Source: Chromatiales bacterium
Lineage (GTDB): Bacteria; Pseudomonadota; Gammaproteobacteria; Steroidobacterales; BM003
DNA length: 38,175 nucleotides
Reading direction: 5' to 3'
Assembly: GCA_002868855.1 (NCBI GenBank)
Contig: PKUM01000242.1
Location: forward strand, 1-38,175
The notes beneath the pieces are model-generated. The model made no database searches. It was not told the DNA's origin and saw only the letters and a list, made by a program, of their open reading frames with translations. This document shows positions 8,786-16,866 of this stretch, in pieces. Each line of letters opens with the position of its first letter. The stretch's first letter is position 1. The position numbers were made by a program, and so were the translations under genes.

Positions 8786-8791
8786 AGTATA
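8786..8791 (-). promoter_or_regulatory. Candidate -10 element upstream of yajQ
   Basis: On the minus strand this reads TATACT. Transcription would begin near 8779, about 34 bases upstream of the yajQ ATG at 8745. No good -35 is visible at 16-18 bases, so this may depend on an activator or be chance. The 95-bp gap 8746-8840 holds nothing else recognised. Confidence 0.3.
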
Positions 8792-8840
8792 CGGCCCCCG
8801 GGCGAGATGACCCAGTCGTGGTTAAGCGCCGCCGCCGGTA

Positions 8841-10676
8841 TCAGCGATAACCGGCGGCCTGCAGCTCGAACAGGCTCGCATAGTGACCGCCACGGTCCAG
8901 CAATTCCTGATGCGATCCGCTCTCGATAATGCGGCCATTGCCGAGCACCAGGATCTGGTCGGCGATCCTCACGGTCGAAAACCGGTGCGAGATCAGGATG
9001 GCAATCCTCCCGGCACGGGTCTTGCCGACATGCTCGAACACCTGGGCCTCGGCGGCGGCATCCATCGCAGCCGTCGGTTCGTCGAGTACCAGAATATCCG
9101 CGTCTTCGCGCATGAACGCGCGCGACAATGCAATTTTTTGCCACTGTCCGCCCGAGAGTTCCTGACCGTCCTTGAACCAGCGTCCCAACTGGGTTTCGTA
9201 ACCTAGCGGCATTCCCGCGATGAACTCGGAAGCGGTGCCCTGGCGAGCAGCCTCGCGCCAGCGCCCGGCATCCCCGAAACGGCGGGTATCGCCGGCGCCG
9301 ATGTTCTCGCCAAGCAGCATCTGGTAGCGCGCGAAGTCCTGAAAAATCACCGCGATGCGTTGCCGCAGCACATCGCGTTGCCATTCGCGCAGATCCAGTC
9401 CGTCGAGCAGGATGGCGCCGCTGTCAGGGTCATATAGCCGCGTCAGCAGTTTGATCAGGGTGGTCTTGCCCGACCCGTTTTCGCCGACCAGTGCAAGGCT
9501 CTCGCCCGGGCGGATGTGGAAACTGACGTCATCGACAGCGGGACGGCTGGCGCCAGGATAGGTAAACGACACGTTTTCGAAGCGTATTCCGTCGCCCGGG
9601 CTCGGGCCTTCCGTCAGCGAGCCGAGATCGGCCGGGACGTCCTGTTCGAGGTATTCGTACAGGTTCGACAGGTAGAGGTTGTCCTCGTACATGCCGCCAA
9701 CAGCGCTCAGGATCGATGCGACCGATGACTGGCCCTGTTTGAACAGCGCCAGGTACATCGTCATCTGGCCCAGCGTGATACGTTCCGCGACCGTCGCCAG
9801 CACGATCCAGGCGTAGGCGCCATAAAAGGCGGCGGTCGCGACAAGCCCGAGCACGGTGCCCCAGAAATCCCGACGCAGGGTCAGGCTGCGATCCTCGCGA
9901 TACAACTCGCGGAAAATCTCGCGGTAACGCTCGAGCATCAGGTCGCCTAGTCCGTAAAGCTGCACTTCCTTGGCGAAGTCTTCGCGCGCCAGCACCATCT
10001 CGATATACATCTGCCGGCGGGTCTGCGGCGAGCGCCAGCGGAACAGGCGAAATGCATCACCGGAGAATTTGGCCTCGGCGATGAAAGCGGGAATGCCGGC
10101 AACAGCCAGGATGACCAGGGTCCACGGCGAAAATTGCCATAACAGTGCCGCGAAACTGGTCAGCGCGAGCAGGTTCTGAACCAGCCCGAAGGTGCGATTT
10201 ACCAGGCTGAGCGGACGCGATGACGCCTCGCGCCGGGCCCGGGTCAGCTTGTCATAGAACTCCGAGTCCTCGAAATCGCGCAGCCGCAGGGTCAGGGCCT
10301 TCTCGAGGATCATGGTATTGACGCGGTGTCCGAGCTGTACCCGCAACAGTGACTGGCAGGTCGAAATGCCGCGCTGGGCGATCGCGAGCACGGCGACGAT
10401 AGCGGCTTCGATGGCGACAAGCCGCAGGGCATCGTTGACCTCTGTCCCCGGGGCATCGCGGACCAACGCGACTACCGCATCGACGATCAGTTGGCCGACA
10501 TAGGCGATTGCGGCGGGTAGCACACCCGCTATCGCGGTCAATAGCGCGAAGCCGATAGTCAGGGCGGGATTGGTTTGCCACACCAGTTCTATGGCGCGGC
10601 GCCCGTAGCGGAATACGCCGAAAAAACGGGTGAGTCCGCCCGCGTCGGCCGTTGCCGCTGCTTCTGTCGGTTGCAT
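8841..10676 (-). CDS. ABC exporter, fused membrane and ATPase domains
   Basis: 611 residues. The N-terminal half is a type-1 exporter membrane domain with about six hydrophobic segments, the clearest around residues 38-75, 88-103, 165-195 and 275-300. DFEDSEFYDKLTRARREA resembles the first-loop motif (F-E-N/D-x-EFYDKL) of peptide/lantibiotic exporters such as NisT. The ATPase half has Walker A GENGSGKTT (about 395-403), signature LSGGQWQKIALSRAF (about 503), Walker B ILVLDEPTAA (about 525) and the His switch SHRF (about 560). It would work as a homodimer. There is no adjacent peptide precursor or peptidase domain, so the substrate is unknown. AAGAG lies just upstream of ATG 10676. Confidence 0.92.
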   Translation of the reverse strand: MQPTEAAATADAGGLTRFFGVFRYGRRAIELVWQTNPALTIGFALLTAIAGVLPAAIAYVGQLIVDAVVALVRDAPGTEVNDALRLVAIEAAIVAVLAIAQRGISTCQSLLRVQLGHRVNTMILEKALTLRLRDFEDSEFYDKLTRARREASSRPLSLVNRTFGLVQNLLALTSFAALLWQFSPWTLVILAVAGIPAFIAEAKFSGDAFRLFRWRSPQTRRQMYIEMVLAREDFAKEVQLYGLGDLMLERYREIFRELYREDRSLTLRRDFWGTVLGLVATAAFYGAYAWIVLATVAERITLGQMTMYLALFKQGQSSVASILSAVGGMYEDNLYLSNLYEYLEQDVPADLGSLTEGPSPGDGIRFENVSFTYPGASRPAVDDVSFHIRPGESLALVGENGSGKTTLIKLLTRLYDPDSGAILLDGLDLREWQRDVLRQRIAVIFQDFARYQMLLGENIGAGDTRRFGDAGRWREAARQGTASEFIAGMPLGYETQLGRWFKDGQELSGGQWQKIALSRAFMREDADILVLDEPTAAMDAAAEAQVFEHVGKTRAGRIAILISHRFSTVRIADQILVLGNGRIIESGSHQELLDRGGHYASLFELQAAGYR

Positions 10677-10799
10677 AGAGCTCTTTTACGTTGTTTCTCG
10701 CTGCAATGATGTTGTGTCCGGCGCCGGATTGCTAATCGGGCGCATTTGGGGCGACGGTGACGGAAGCTTGGCTAACACATTGATTCGCCGCGCTCCAGA

Positions 10800-10828
10800 T
10801 TGCGAGCGCGGGGTCAGCATGCTATGAC
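10800..10828 (+). promoter_or_regulatory. Candidate promoter in the 238-bp divergent intergenic region
   Basis: TTGCGA (10800-10805), a 17-base spacer and TATGAC (10823-10828) give a moderate sigma-70 match for the symporter gene, with a leader of about 80 bases. The region 10677-10914 separates the minus-strand ABC exporter from the plus-strand symporter and should hold promoters for both; no other clear motif, small gene or repeat was seen in it. Confidence 0.3.
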
Positions 10829-10914
10829 ACACTGCACAGATAGTGCCGGGGGGCGGTTTCTGGCGGGGTGACCCGCGGCGCCGCGCGTGACCCAGTAAGA
10901 ATAAAGGACGCTCT

Positions 10915-12753
10915 TTGATTCCAGCACCACCCGACAGTCATGGCATCGCGGTACTTGTGCTGACAGGTTTCGCCCTGGTGTTGTTTACCAGAGACCGTAT
11001 TCCGCTGGAGACCTCCAGCCTTTTCATCCTGATCCTACTGGTATTCGGGTTCCAGCTGTTTCCGTATGAGCGTGACGGCATCGTGCTGAAGCCGACGGAG
11101 TTCTTTGCCGGGTTCGGCAACGAGGCGCTGGTCGCGATTTGCGCCCTGATGATCGTCGGCAAGGCGCTCGAGACCACGGGTGCGTTGCAACCGGTCGCTG
11201 CGCTGATGGCGCGCGGCTGGCAGGCACGCCCTGCCCTGGCCATGCTTGCGACGCTGATCGTCTCGGCAATCCTGAGCGCTTTTCTGAATAACACGCCGAT
11301 CGTGGTGATGTTGCTGCCGATGCTGGTGGGGATCGCGATGCGCACCGGTACGCCGGTAGCCGGGATGCTGATGCCGATGGGGCTGGCGACGCTGATCGGC
11401 GGCATGGGCACCACGATCGGAACATCGACTAACCTGCTGGTCGTCGGTATTGCCGCGGATCTTGGCCAGCCACAGCTGCAGATGTTCGACTTCAGTGTGC
11501 CGGTGCTGATGGTGGGCAGTGTCGGTATCCTGTTTCTTTGGGCTGTTGCACCGCGAATGCTGCCGAATCGGCGGCCGCCGATGGCCGAAGCGTCGCCGCG
11601 CGTTTTCGATGCCCTGCTCTACATCAACGAGGACAGCTACGCCAATGGCAAGACCCTGGCGAAGTTGCGCGAGCGCACTCACGGCAGGTTACGGGTGGAC
11701 CGGATCCAGCGCGGCGAGGGGTTGTATGTCGCCAAGCTGCCATCCGTCACGTTGCAGGCGGGTGACCGATTGCTGGTGCGGGATACGCGCGAGCGGCTGA
11801 AGGAATTCGAGTCGCTGCTGGGCGCCACACTGCACAACGTCACCGATGGCGATGCCAGTTTCGGTGAAGTCGAGCTGCCGCCGGCGTCGGGAGGCCAACA
11901 ACTCGCCGAGGTCGTGGTTACCCGTGGATCGCCGCTGCACCGGCGCAGCCTGCGTGACGCGCGGCTTGCTTCACGCTACAAACTGTTGCCGCTGGCGCTG
12001 CATCGGGCGCGCGCTCCGACCAGCGGGTTCGATTCCGAGATAGGCGATGCGCCGCTGCGCGCCGGTGACGTGATCCTGGTCCAGGGTGCGCCCAGTAGTC
12101 TCCGTGAGATGAAAGAGAGCGGCAACATGCTGGTGCTCGATGGCACGGTCGACCTGCCGCACACCGAGCGGGCGCGGCGCGCAATCGCGATCATGTTGCT
12201 GGTCGTCGCCACCGCCGCGCTGGGATTGTTGCCGATCTCGGTCAGTGCGCTATGCGGCGTCGGGCTGATGCTGGCAACGCAAAGCCTGCGCTGGCGCGAT
12301 GCATTGGGTGCGCTGAGCGCGCCGGTGGTGCTGATTATCGTCACCAGTCTTGCGCTCGGCCTGGCGATGATGCGGACCGGAGGGGCGGAGTATCTGGCTC
12401 AGCTCTATGTGGCGGTCGCCTCCGGGCAGCCAATCTGGCTGATACTGAGCGGTCTGATGCTGGTGATGGCGCTGCTGACCAACGTGGTGTCGAACAACGC
12501 GGCGGCGGTTATCGGTACGCCGATCTCGATCAGCATTGCGACGCAACTCGGCGTGTCCCCGGAACCTTTCGTGCTTGCGGTGCTGTTCGGCGCCAACATG
12601 AGCTACGCGACGCCGATCGGCTATCAGACCAATCTGCTGGTGTTGAGCGCCGGCGGTTATACCTTCTCGGATTTCGTCCGCGTCGGTGTGCCACTGACCT
12701 TCATCATGTGGGTCGGGTTCACAATCGTGCTGACGTTGCGATACCAGCTGTAG
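10915..12753 (+). CDS. SLC13/DASS-type anion symporter with two RCK_C domains
   Basis: 612 residues. Membrane helices occupy about 1-215 and 420-612. Each half has the re-entrant hairpin signature of the divalent-anion symporters: SAFLNNTPIVVMLLP and GTSTNLLVVG in the first, NVVSNNAAAVIGTPI and TPIGYQTNLLVLSAGGY in the second. Between them, roughly residues 222-305 and 325-405, are two cytoplasmic RCK_C (TrkA_C) domains (for example QLAEVVVTRGSPLHRRSLRD and GDVILVQG). Proteins of this layout are annotated as Na+-dependent sulfate or dicarboxylate carriers; the substrate here is not determined. The start is TTG at 10915, supported by AAGGA at 10904-10908 with a six-base gap. It stands alone between divergent and downstream transcription units. 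Confidence 0.9.
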   Translation: MIPAPPDSHGIAVLVLTGFALVLFTRDRIPLETSSLFILILLVFGFQLFPYERDGIVLKPTEFFAGFGNEALVAICALMIVGKALETTGALQPVAALMARGWQARPALAMLATLIVSAILSAFLNNTPIVVMLLPMLVGIAMRTGTPVAGMLMPMGLATLIGGMGTTIGTSTNLLVVGIAADLGQPQLQMFDFSVPVLMVGSVGILFLWAVAPRMLPNRRPPMAEASPRVFDALLYINEDSYANGKTLAKLRERTHGRLRVDRIQRGEGLYVAKLPSVTLQAGDRLLVRDTRERLKEFESLLGATLHNVTDGDASFGEVELPPASGGQQLAEVVVTRGSPLHRRSLRDARLASRYKLLPLALHRARAPTSGFDSEIGDAPLRAGDVILVQGAPSSLREMKESGNMLVLDGTVDLPHTERARRAIAIMLLVVATAALGLLPISVSALCGVGLMLATQSLRWRDALGALSAPVVLIIVTSLALGLAMMRTGGAEYLAQLYVAVASGQPIWLILSGLMLVMALLTNVVSNNAAAVIGTPISISIATQLGVSPEPFVLAVLFGANMSYATPIGYQTNLLVLSAGGYTFSDFVRVGVPLTFIMWVGFTIVLTLRYQL

Positions 12754-12820
12754 TGCGCCTGCGCAGCCCCGGCCGCCGGGCGAACCGGATGGGTCGCTGC
12801 CGCAAGATGGCGCAATTGCC

Positions 12821-12850
12821 TTGACGGCGGGAGCGAGCGGGGGAGATACT
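12821..12850 (+). promoter_or_regulatory. Candidate trp operon promoter
   Basis: TTGACG (12821-12826, 5/6) and GATACT (12845-12850, 4/6) are separated by 18 bases. Transcription would begin near 12857, within two bases of the leader-peptide ATG at 12859, implying an essentially leaderless leader mRNA. The stretch 12754-12820 after the symporter stop holds only short GC-rich inverted repeats without a T-run. Confidence 0.45.
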
Positions 12851-12858
12851 CCGTCGCC

Positions 12859-12939
12859 ATGAATACGCCCTGCCAAAACCACGCCGTTTCAGTCTGGGAG
12901 CTTTGGTGGCACCGCGGCCAGGAGATGGTGACGGTTTAG
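12859..12939 (+). CDS. trpL: trp leader peptide (26 codons, three Trp)
   Basis: A 26-codon reading frame from ATG 12859 to TAG 12937-12939, 93 bases upstream of trpE. Codons 13, 16 and 17 are TGG, within SVWELWWHRG; three Trp in 26 codons is far above the usual frequency. It precedes a strong terminator and contains, right after the Trp codons, the sequence GGAGATGG that can pair with the 5' arm of that terminator. A ribosome stalled on the WW pair (12904-12909) would leave GGAGATGG free, while one that reaches the stop codon would cover it. The role is inferred as the sensor of charged tRNA-Trp; the peptide itself needs no function. A GGAG at 12842-12845 is too far upstream and overlaps the putative -10, so translation may be leaderless. 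Confidence 0.85.
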   Translation: MNTPCQNHAVSVWELWWHRGQEMVTV

Positions 12940-12971
12940 GCGAAGTATCGAGCGCACAACGGCCCATCTCC
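12921..12971 (+). promoter_or_regulatory. trp antiterminator (region 2:3) pairing
   Basis: GGAGATGG (12921-12928) is a perfect 8-bp complement of CCATCTCC (12964-12971), which forms the upstream arm of the terminator hairpin. The two structures are mutually exclusive, the classic attenuation arrangement. A candidate protective 1:2 pairing is CACC (12910-12913) with GGTG (12927-12930), which is weaker. Confidence 0.75.
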
Positions 12972-12999
12972 CGAACCCCCGGGGATGGGCCTTCTTTTT
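12961..12999 (+). terminator. trp attenuator, intrinsic terminator (region 3:4)
   Basis: GGCCCATC (12961-12968) pairs with GATGGGCC (12984-12991). The stem extends by CCC:GGG past a single unpaired T. The hairpin is followed directly by TTCTTTTT (12992-12999). It ends 33 bases before the trpE start, so it must be a conditional terminator. Confidence 0.88.
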
Positions 13000-13032
13000 G
13001 GGCGCGCCCCGGAAAAGCTGACCGAGGAGCCC

Positions 13033-14415
13033 ATGCAAGCACCTTTTGACATCATCGCCGACCTGGATACGCCGGTATCGGCCTACCTCAAACTGGAAGC
13101 GTTTCGGCCGGTCTTTCTGCTGGAAAGCGTCGAGCGTGGAGAGCACCTTGCGCGGTACTCGTTTATCGGGCTCGACGAAGGCTACCGGGTATTGCTCGAC
13201 GGCGACGGGTTGCAGCTCGGCGCGGAACGGGTTGCGCGGCCGTCCTCGGGCGCGGAGTTGCTCGGGCATCTGCGCGACGCGCTGGCCCGGGCGCCGCGAC
13301 TGACCCCGGAGTCCGACCTGCCATTCGTCGGTGGTCTCGTAGGTGCGGCCGGTTACGATGTGGTCCGCTATTTCGAACGCATGAAGACGCCTGCTGCCGC
13401 CACGATGACGGTGCCCGAGCTTGCCTATGCAGCGCCGCGCTCGGTGCTGGTTTTCGATCACCTGACCCGGCGCATGGCGCTGCTGCACGAGGGCAGCGAA
13501 GCCGAACGCCAGCAACTGCAGAAAGAAATCGTCAGAGCATTGCGCGGCGGCGTACCGTACCGGCGCTCCGGTAACTTCGTCGGCCCGGCGCGCGCGAGCA
13601 TCAGCCGCGATGACTTCATCGCCGCGGTCGGAAAGGCGAAACAGGACATACGCGCCGGGGACGTCTACCAACTGGTGCTGTCGGTCGGGTTTCACGGTGA
13701 ATGCACGGTCGACAGTTTCGATGTCTATCGCGCGTTGCGCCTGCTGAATCCGTCGCCGTACATGTATTACCTGGATCTCCCCGGGGTGACGGTTGCCGGT
13801 TCTTCGCCCGAGGCGCTGGTCCGGCTGCATGGGAGGCGGGCCTCGCTCAGGCCGATTGCCGGGACCCGTCCGCGTGGCGGCGATAGCGATGAGGACCTTG
13901 AGCTCGAGCGGCAGTTGCGCGCCGATCCCAAGGAACTCGCCGAGCATGTGATGCTGGTGGATCTCGCGCGCAACGACCTGGGTCGGGTCGCGACCGCCGG
14001 CAGTGTCATCGTCGACCCGTATTGCAGTATCGAGCGCTACAGCCATGTCATGCACCTGGTGAGTGGCGTGCAGGGTGAGCTCAGGCATGAATCCGACGCA
14101 TTCGACCTGTTTGCCGCTGCATTCCCGGCGGGGACGCTGGTCGGGGCGCCAAAGGTGCGGGCGATGGAACTGATCGATCAGTACGAGCCGACCGGGCGCG
14201 GCCTGTATGCCGGAACGGCCGGTTACTTTGGCATTGGCGGTGACATGGACCAGGCGATAGCCATCCGCACGCTGGTCTTCACCGAAGGCGCCTACACGTT
14301 CCAGGCCGGCGCCGGAATCGTCGCCGACTCGGTGGCCGAGGCCGAATACGACGAAGTGCTGGCGAAGAGCCGCATCCTGCGCCGGGCTCTGGAAATGGCC
14401 CAGGAGGGACCATAA
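13033..14415 (+). CDS. trpE: Anthranilate synthase component I
   Basis: 460 residues. TrpE converts chorismate and ammonia (supplied by TrpG) to anthranilate. The N-terminal domain carries the tryptophan feedback element LLES (residues 29-32) and RYSFIG. The catalytic chorismate-binding domain has DIRAGDVYQLVLS, PSPYMYYL, RPIAGTRPRG, DLARNDLGRV and AFPAGTLVGAPKVRAMELI. The PIAGT motif (Ala rather than Lys) favours anthranilate synthase over aminodeoxychorismate synthase. GAGGAG at 13024-13029 sits three bases before ATG 13033. An in-frame ATG at 12985 lies inside the attenuator stem and is rejected. Its TAA overlaps the trpG ATG by one base (TAATG). Control is by the attenuator upstream and by feedback inhibition. 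Confidence 0.97.
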   Translation: MQAPFDIIADLDTPVSAYLKLEAFRPVFLLESVERGEHLARYSFIGLDEGYRVLLDGDGLQLGAERVARPSSGAELLGHLRDALARAPRLTPESDLPFVGGLVGAAGYDVVRYFERMKTPAAATMTVPELAYAAPRSVLVFDHLTRRMALLHEGSEAERQQLQKEIVRALRGGVPYRRSGNFVGPARASISRDDFIAAVGKAKQDIRAGDVYQLVLSVGFHGECTVDSFDVYRALRLLNPSPYMYYLDLPGVTVAGSSPEALVRLHGRRASLRPIAGTRPRGGDSDEDLELERQLRADPKELAEHVMLVDLARNDLGRVATAGSVIVDPYCSIERYSHVMHLVSGVQGELRHESDAFDLFAAAFPAGTLVGAPKVRAMELIDQYEPTGRGLYAGTAGYFGIGGDMDQAIAIRTLVFTEGAYTFQAGAGIVADSVAEAEYDEVLAKSRILRRALEMAQEGP

Positions 14416-15017
14416 TGCCGCGGATATTGCTAATCGATAATTACGATTCGTTCACCTACAACCTCGTTCAGGGATTCATGAGCCTCGGCGCCGATGTCCG
14501 GGTGTTTCGCAACGACGCGATCGACGTCGCCACGGCGCGCGCCCTCGAGCCTACCCACCTGGTGATATCGCCCGGTCCGGGCCGCCCCGAAGGCGCCGGT
14601 GTTTCCATGGCGATGATCCGGGAGTTCTGCGAGACCATCCCGATCCTCGGGGTCTGCCTTGGACACCAGTCGATAGCGGCCGCATTTGGCGCGAGCATCA
14701 TCCAGGCGCGGCGCCTGATGCACGGCAAGACGTCATTGATAGAACACGATGGCTGCGGGGTTTTCGCGGGTCTGCCGAATCCTCTGGAGATCGGGCGCTA
14801 CCATTCGCTTGCGGTGGAAGAGTCGAGCCTGCCAGCCGAACTGATCGTCACGGCACGCACCGATTCTGGCGAGATCATGGGACTGCGCCATCGCAGCATG
14901 GCGCTGGAAGGCGTGCAGTTTCATCCGGAAAGTGTCCTGACACCGAACGGACCCGAATTGATGGAAAATTTCTTGCGCGAGCCCGCGAGCGCCGCAGCAC
15001 TCGCGGCGGGAGGATGA
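14415..15017 (+). CDS. trpG: Anthranilate synthase component II (glutamine amidotransferase)
   Basis: 200 residues, a class I glutamine amidotransferase that feeds ammonia to TrpE. The N terminus ILLIDNYDSFTYNLVQ is standard. The nucleophile Cys81 is in GVCLGHQ, and the His170/Glu172 pair is in VQFHPES. SPGPGRPEGAG forms the oxyanion region. It is not fused to trpD, unlike E. coli. In some species the subunit is shared with folate synthesis (PabA); position inside the trp operon points to TrpG here. The start overlaps the trpE stop (TAATG). Confidence 0.97.
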   Translation: MPRILLIDNYDSFTYNLVQGFMSLGADVRVFRNDAIDVATARALEPTHLVISPGPGRPEGAGVSMAMIREFCETIPILGVCLGHQSIAAAFGASIIQARRLMHGKTSLIEHDGCGVFAGLPNPLEIGRYHSLAVEESSLPAELIVTARTDSGEIMGLRHRSMALEGVQFHPESVLTPNGPELMENFLREPASAAALAAGG

Positions 15018-15019
15018 CG

Positions 15020-16030
15020 ATGCGCGAGCTGCTCGAACTGTTGCTGACGCGGACCGATCTCGACGAATCGCAAGCGCATCAATTGCTGATCGCGCTGACC
15101 GCGGACGACATGGAACCGGCGTTTGCCGGGGCGGTGCTCGCAGCGTTGAGGGTCAAGGGCGCATGCGCGTCTGAAATTCGCGGGCTGGCCACGGGTCTGC
15201 GCCAGCTGGCACGCAAACCGGCTATCGGCGACAGTTCGAATTGCGTCGATATCGTCGGTACCGGCGGTGACGGCTCGGGTAGCCTGAATCTCTCGACCGG
15301 TGCCGCATTACTTGCGGCCGCGGCCGGCGCCCGGGTCGTGAAACACGGTAATCGTTCCGTCTCGAGCCTGTGCGGCAGCGCCGATGTGCTGGAGGCGCTC
15401 GGTCTGGAGTTGCCGCTGGATGAACAGGCCGCCGCGGCATTGCTCGAAGAATGCGGCTTCACATTCCTGTTTGCGCCCTATTACCACCCGGCGCTGAAAA
15501 ACGTCGGGCCGGTGCGTGCCGCGCTCGGTGTGCGCACCGTGTTCAACATCATGGGTCCGCTGGTGAATCCGGCCGAACCGGGGTTCGCGGTCATTGGCGC
15601 ATATTCACCGGAGGTCGCCGCGCTGATGGCGGACACGCTCGCGGGGATGCCGCTGCGCAGGGCGTTCGTGATTCACGGCGAGCCCGGGTGGGACGAGGCC
15701 ACGCCAGTGGGTCCGTTCATGGTTTGGGACGTGCGCTCCGGTAACGTCGAGCAAAGCACGCGCGATCCGGCGAATTACGGTATAGCGCGCTGTAGCGCTG
15801 ACGACCTTGGCGGTGGCGACGCCACGGTGAATTCGCGAATACTCGGCGCGGTGCTGCGCGGCGAAAACCGCGGCCCTGCGCGCGACGCGCTGGTGCTCGG
15901 AGCGGGACTCGCACTCGAGGTGTGCGGCAAGGCCGCCGACCTCGGTGCCGGTCTTGTCCAGGCTTCTGCCGCGATCGACGACGGTAGCGCGGCCCGGGTA
16001 ATCGGCTCACTGGGTGGCCGCGCCGCATGA
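15020..16030 (+). CDS. trpD: Anthranilate phosphoribosyltransferase
   Basis: 336 residues. Transfers phosphoribosyl from PRPP to anthranilate. The PRPP-binding GTGGDGSGSLNLSTG, then KHGNRSVSSLCGSADVLEALG and VFNIMGPLVNPAEP, are diagnostic. ATG 15020 is preferred over ATG 15014 because GGGAGG at 15008-15013 directly abuts the latter but is six bases from the former. The downstream TGA overlaps the trpC ATG (ATGA at 16027-16030), which suggests translational coupling. Confidence 0.96.
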   Translation: MRELLELLLTRTDLDESQAHQLLIALTADDMEPAFAGAVLAALRVKGACASEIRGLATGLRQLARKPAIGDSSNCVDIVGTGGDGSGSLNLSTGAALLAAAAGARVVKHGNRSVSSLCGSADVLEALGLELPLDEQAAAALLEECGFTFLFAPYYHPALKNVGPVRAALGVRTVFNIMGPLVNPAEPGFAVIGAYSPEVAALMADTLAGMPLRRAFVIHGEPGWDEATPVGPFMVWDVRSGNVEQSTRDPANYGIARCSADDLGGGDATVNSRILGAVLRGENRGPARDALVLGAGLALEVCGKAADLGAGLVQASAAIDDGSAARVIGSLGGRAA

Positions 16031-16866
16031 GCGAGGCGTTTCTCGACCGGATGGCGGAAGGCTCGGCGCGCCGCCTGGAAGCTGCACGCAGCCTCGTTCC
16101 CGCAAGGGAAATCGCAGCGCGGGCCGCGGCATTGCCGCCGCCGCCGCCGCTGGTTCTGCATGCCGACGGTTTCGACATCATCGCCGAGCTCAAGCTGCGT
16201 TCGCCATCGGCAGGGACATTGTCCGACGATGCCTCGGGCATCGAGGAGCGGGTGCGGACCTATGCGCGGGCCGGCGCCGCCGCGGTATCGGTATTGACCG
16301 AGCCCGAGCGTTTTGGCGGTGAGCTTGGCCATCTCGAGCGCGCCGCCGCGGCGCTGGCGCCGCTGCGGGTTCCGGCGATGCGCAAGGACTTTTTGCTCGA
16401 TCCCTACCAGGTCAGCGAGGCACGTCTGGCCGGGGCCGGCGGCGTGCTTGCCATCGCCCGGATGCTCGACGACGGGGCGCTGCGGGCGCTGATCGACAGC
16501 GCGCTCGGGCTGGGCATGTTCGTGCTGCTCGAGGCCTTCGATGTCGCGGAGATTGAGCGCTGCGCCGACCTGATTTCCACCTACCCGGAGCATCGCCGCA
16601 ATCTGCCGCTGGGCCTGAACTGCCGCGACCTGCAGACGCTGCAAATCGACCCGGCCCGGCTCGACGCCGCGGCGGGCGCGTTTCCCCGCGACACCGTTGC
16701 TGTCGCGGAAAGCGGCCTGTTCAACGCAGCGGACGCGAGGCGGCTGGCGGGACACGGCTACCAGCTGGCGCTGATTGGCACCGCATTGATGCAGACCGAT
16801 GACGCGGCGGCGTTGCTGCGCGACATGCTGGAAGCTGGCCGTGCGGCACGTGGCGGTGCGATATGA
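16027..16866 (+). CDS. trpC: Indole-3-glycerol phosphate synthase
   Basis: 279 residues, a TIM barrel that closes CdRP to indoleglycerol phosphate. Lys56 in AELKLRSPSAG, Lys120 in MRKDFLLDPYQV and Glu169 in VLLEAFD occupy the catalytic positions of the family; GLNCRDLQTLQID and VAESGL are the later barrel motifs. It is a single-function enzyme, not fused to trpF as in E. coli. A proline run, LPPPPPL, occurs near residue 37 in the N-terminal extension. It is coupled by ATGA to both trpD and trpF. Confidence 0.96.
   Translation: MSEAFLDRMAEGSARRLEAARSLVPAREIAARAAALPPPPPLVLHADGFDIIAELKLRSPSAGTLSDDASGIEERVRTYARAGAAAVSVLTEPERFGGELGHLERAAAALAPLRVPAMRKDFLLDPYQVSEARLAGAGGVLAIARMLDDGALRALIDSALGLGMFVLLEAFDVAEIERCADLISTYPEHRRNLPLGLNCRDLQTLQIDPARLDAAAGAFPRDTVAVAESGLFNAADARRLAGHGYQLALIGTALMQTDDAAALLRDMLEAGRAARGGAI

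Noticed and set aside
8746-9384. Long upstream extension of the yajQ frame
   Set aside because: It overlaps the ABC exporter in another frame. The family start and the AGGAGA ribosome site both fix yajQ at 8745.
12754-12820. GC-rich inverted repeats after the symporter gene
   Set aside because: Short stems (for example CCCGG/CCGGG) without a T-run; neither a terminator nor a known repeat family.
12985-13032. Upstream ATG in frame with trpE
   Set aside because: It lies inside the attenuator stem. The ATG at 13033 has the ribosome site and the family N terminus.
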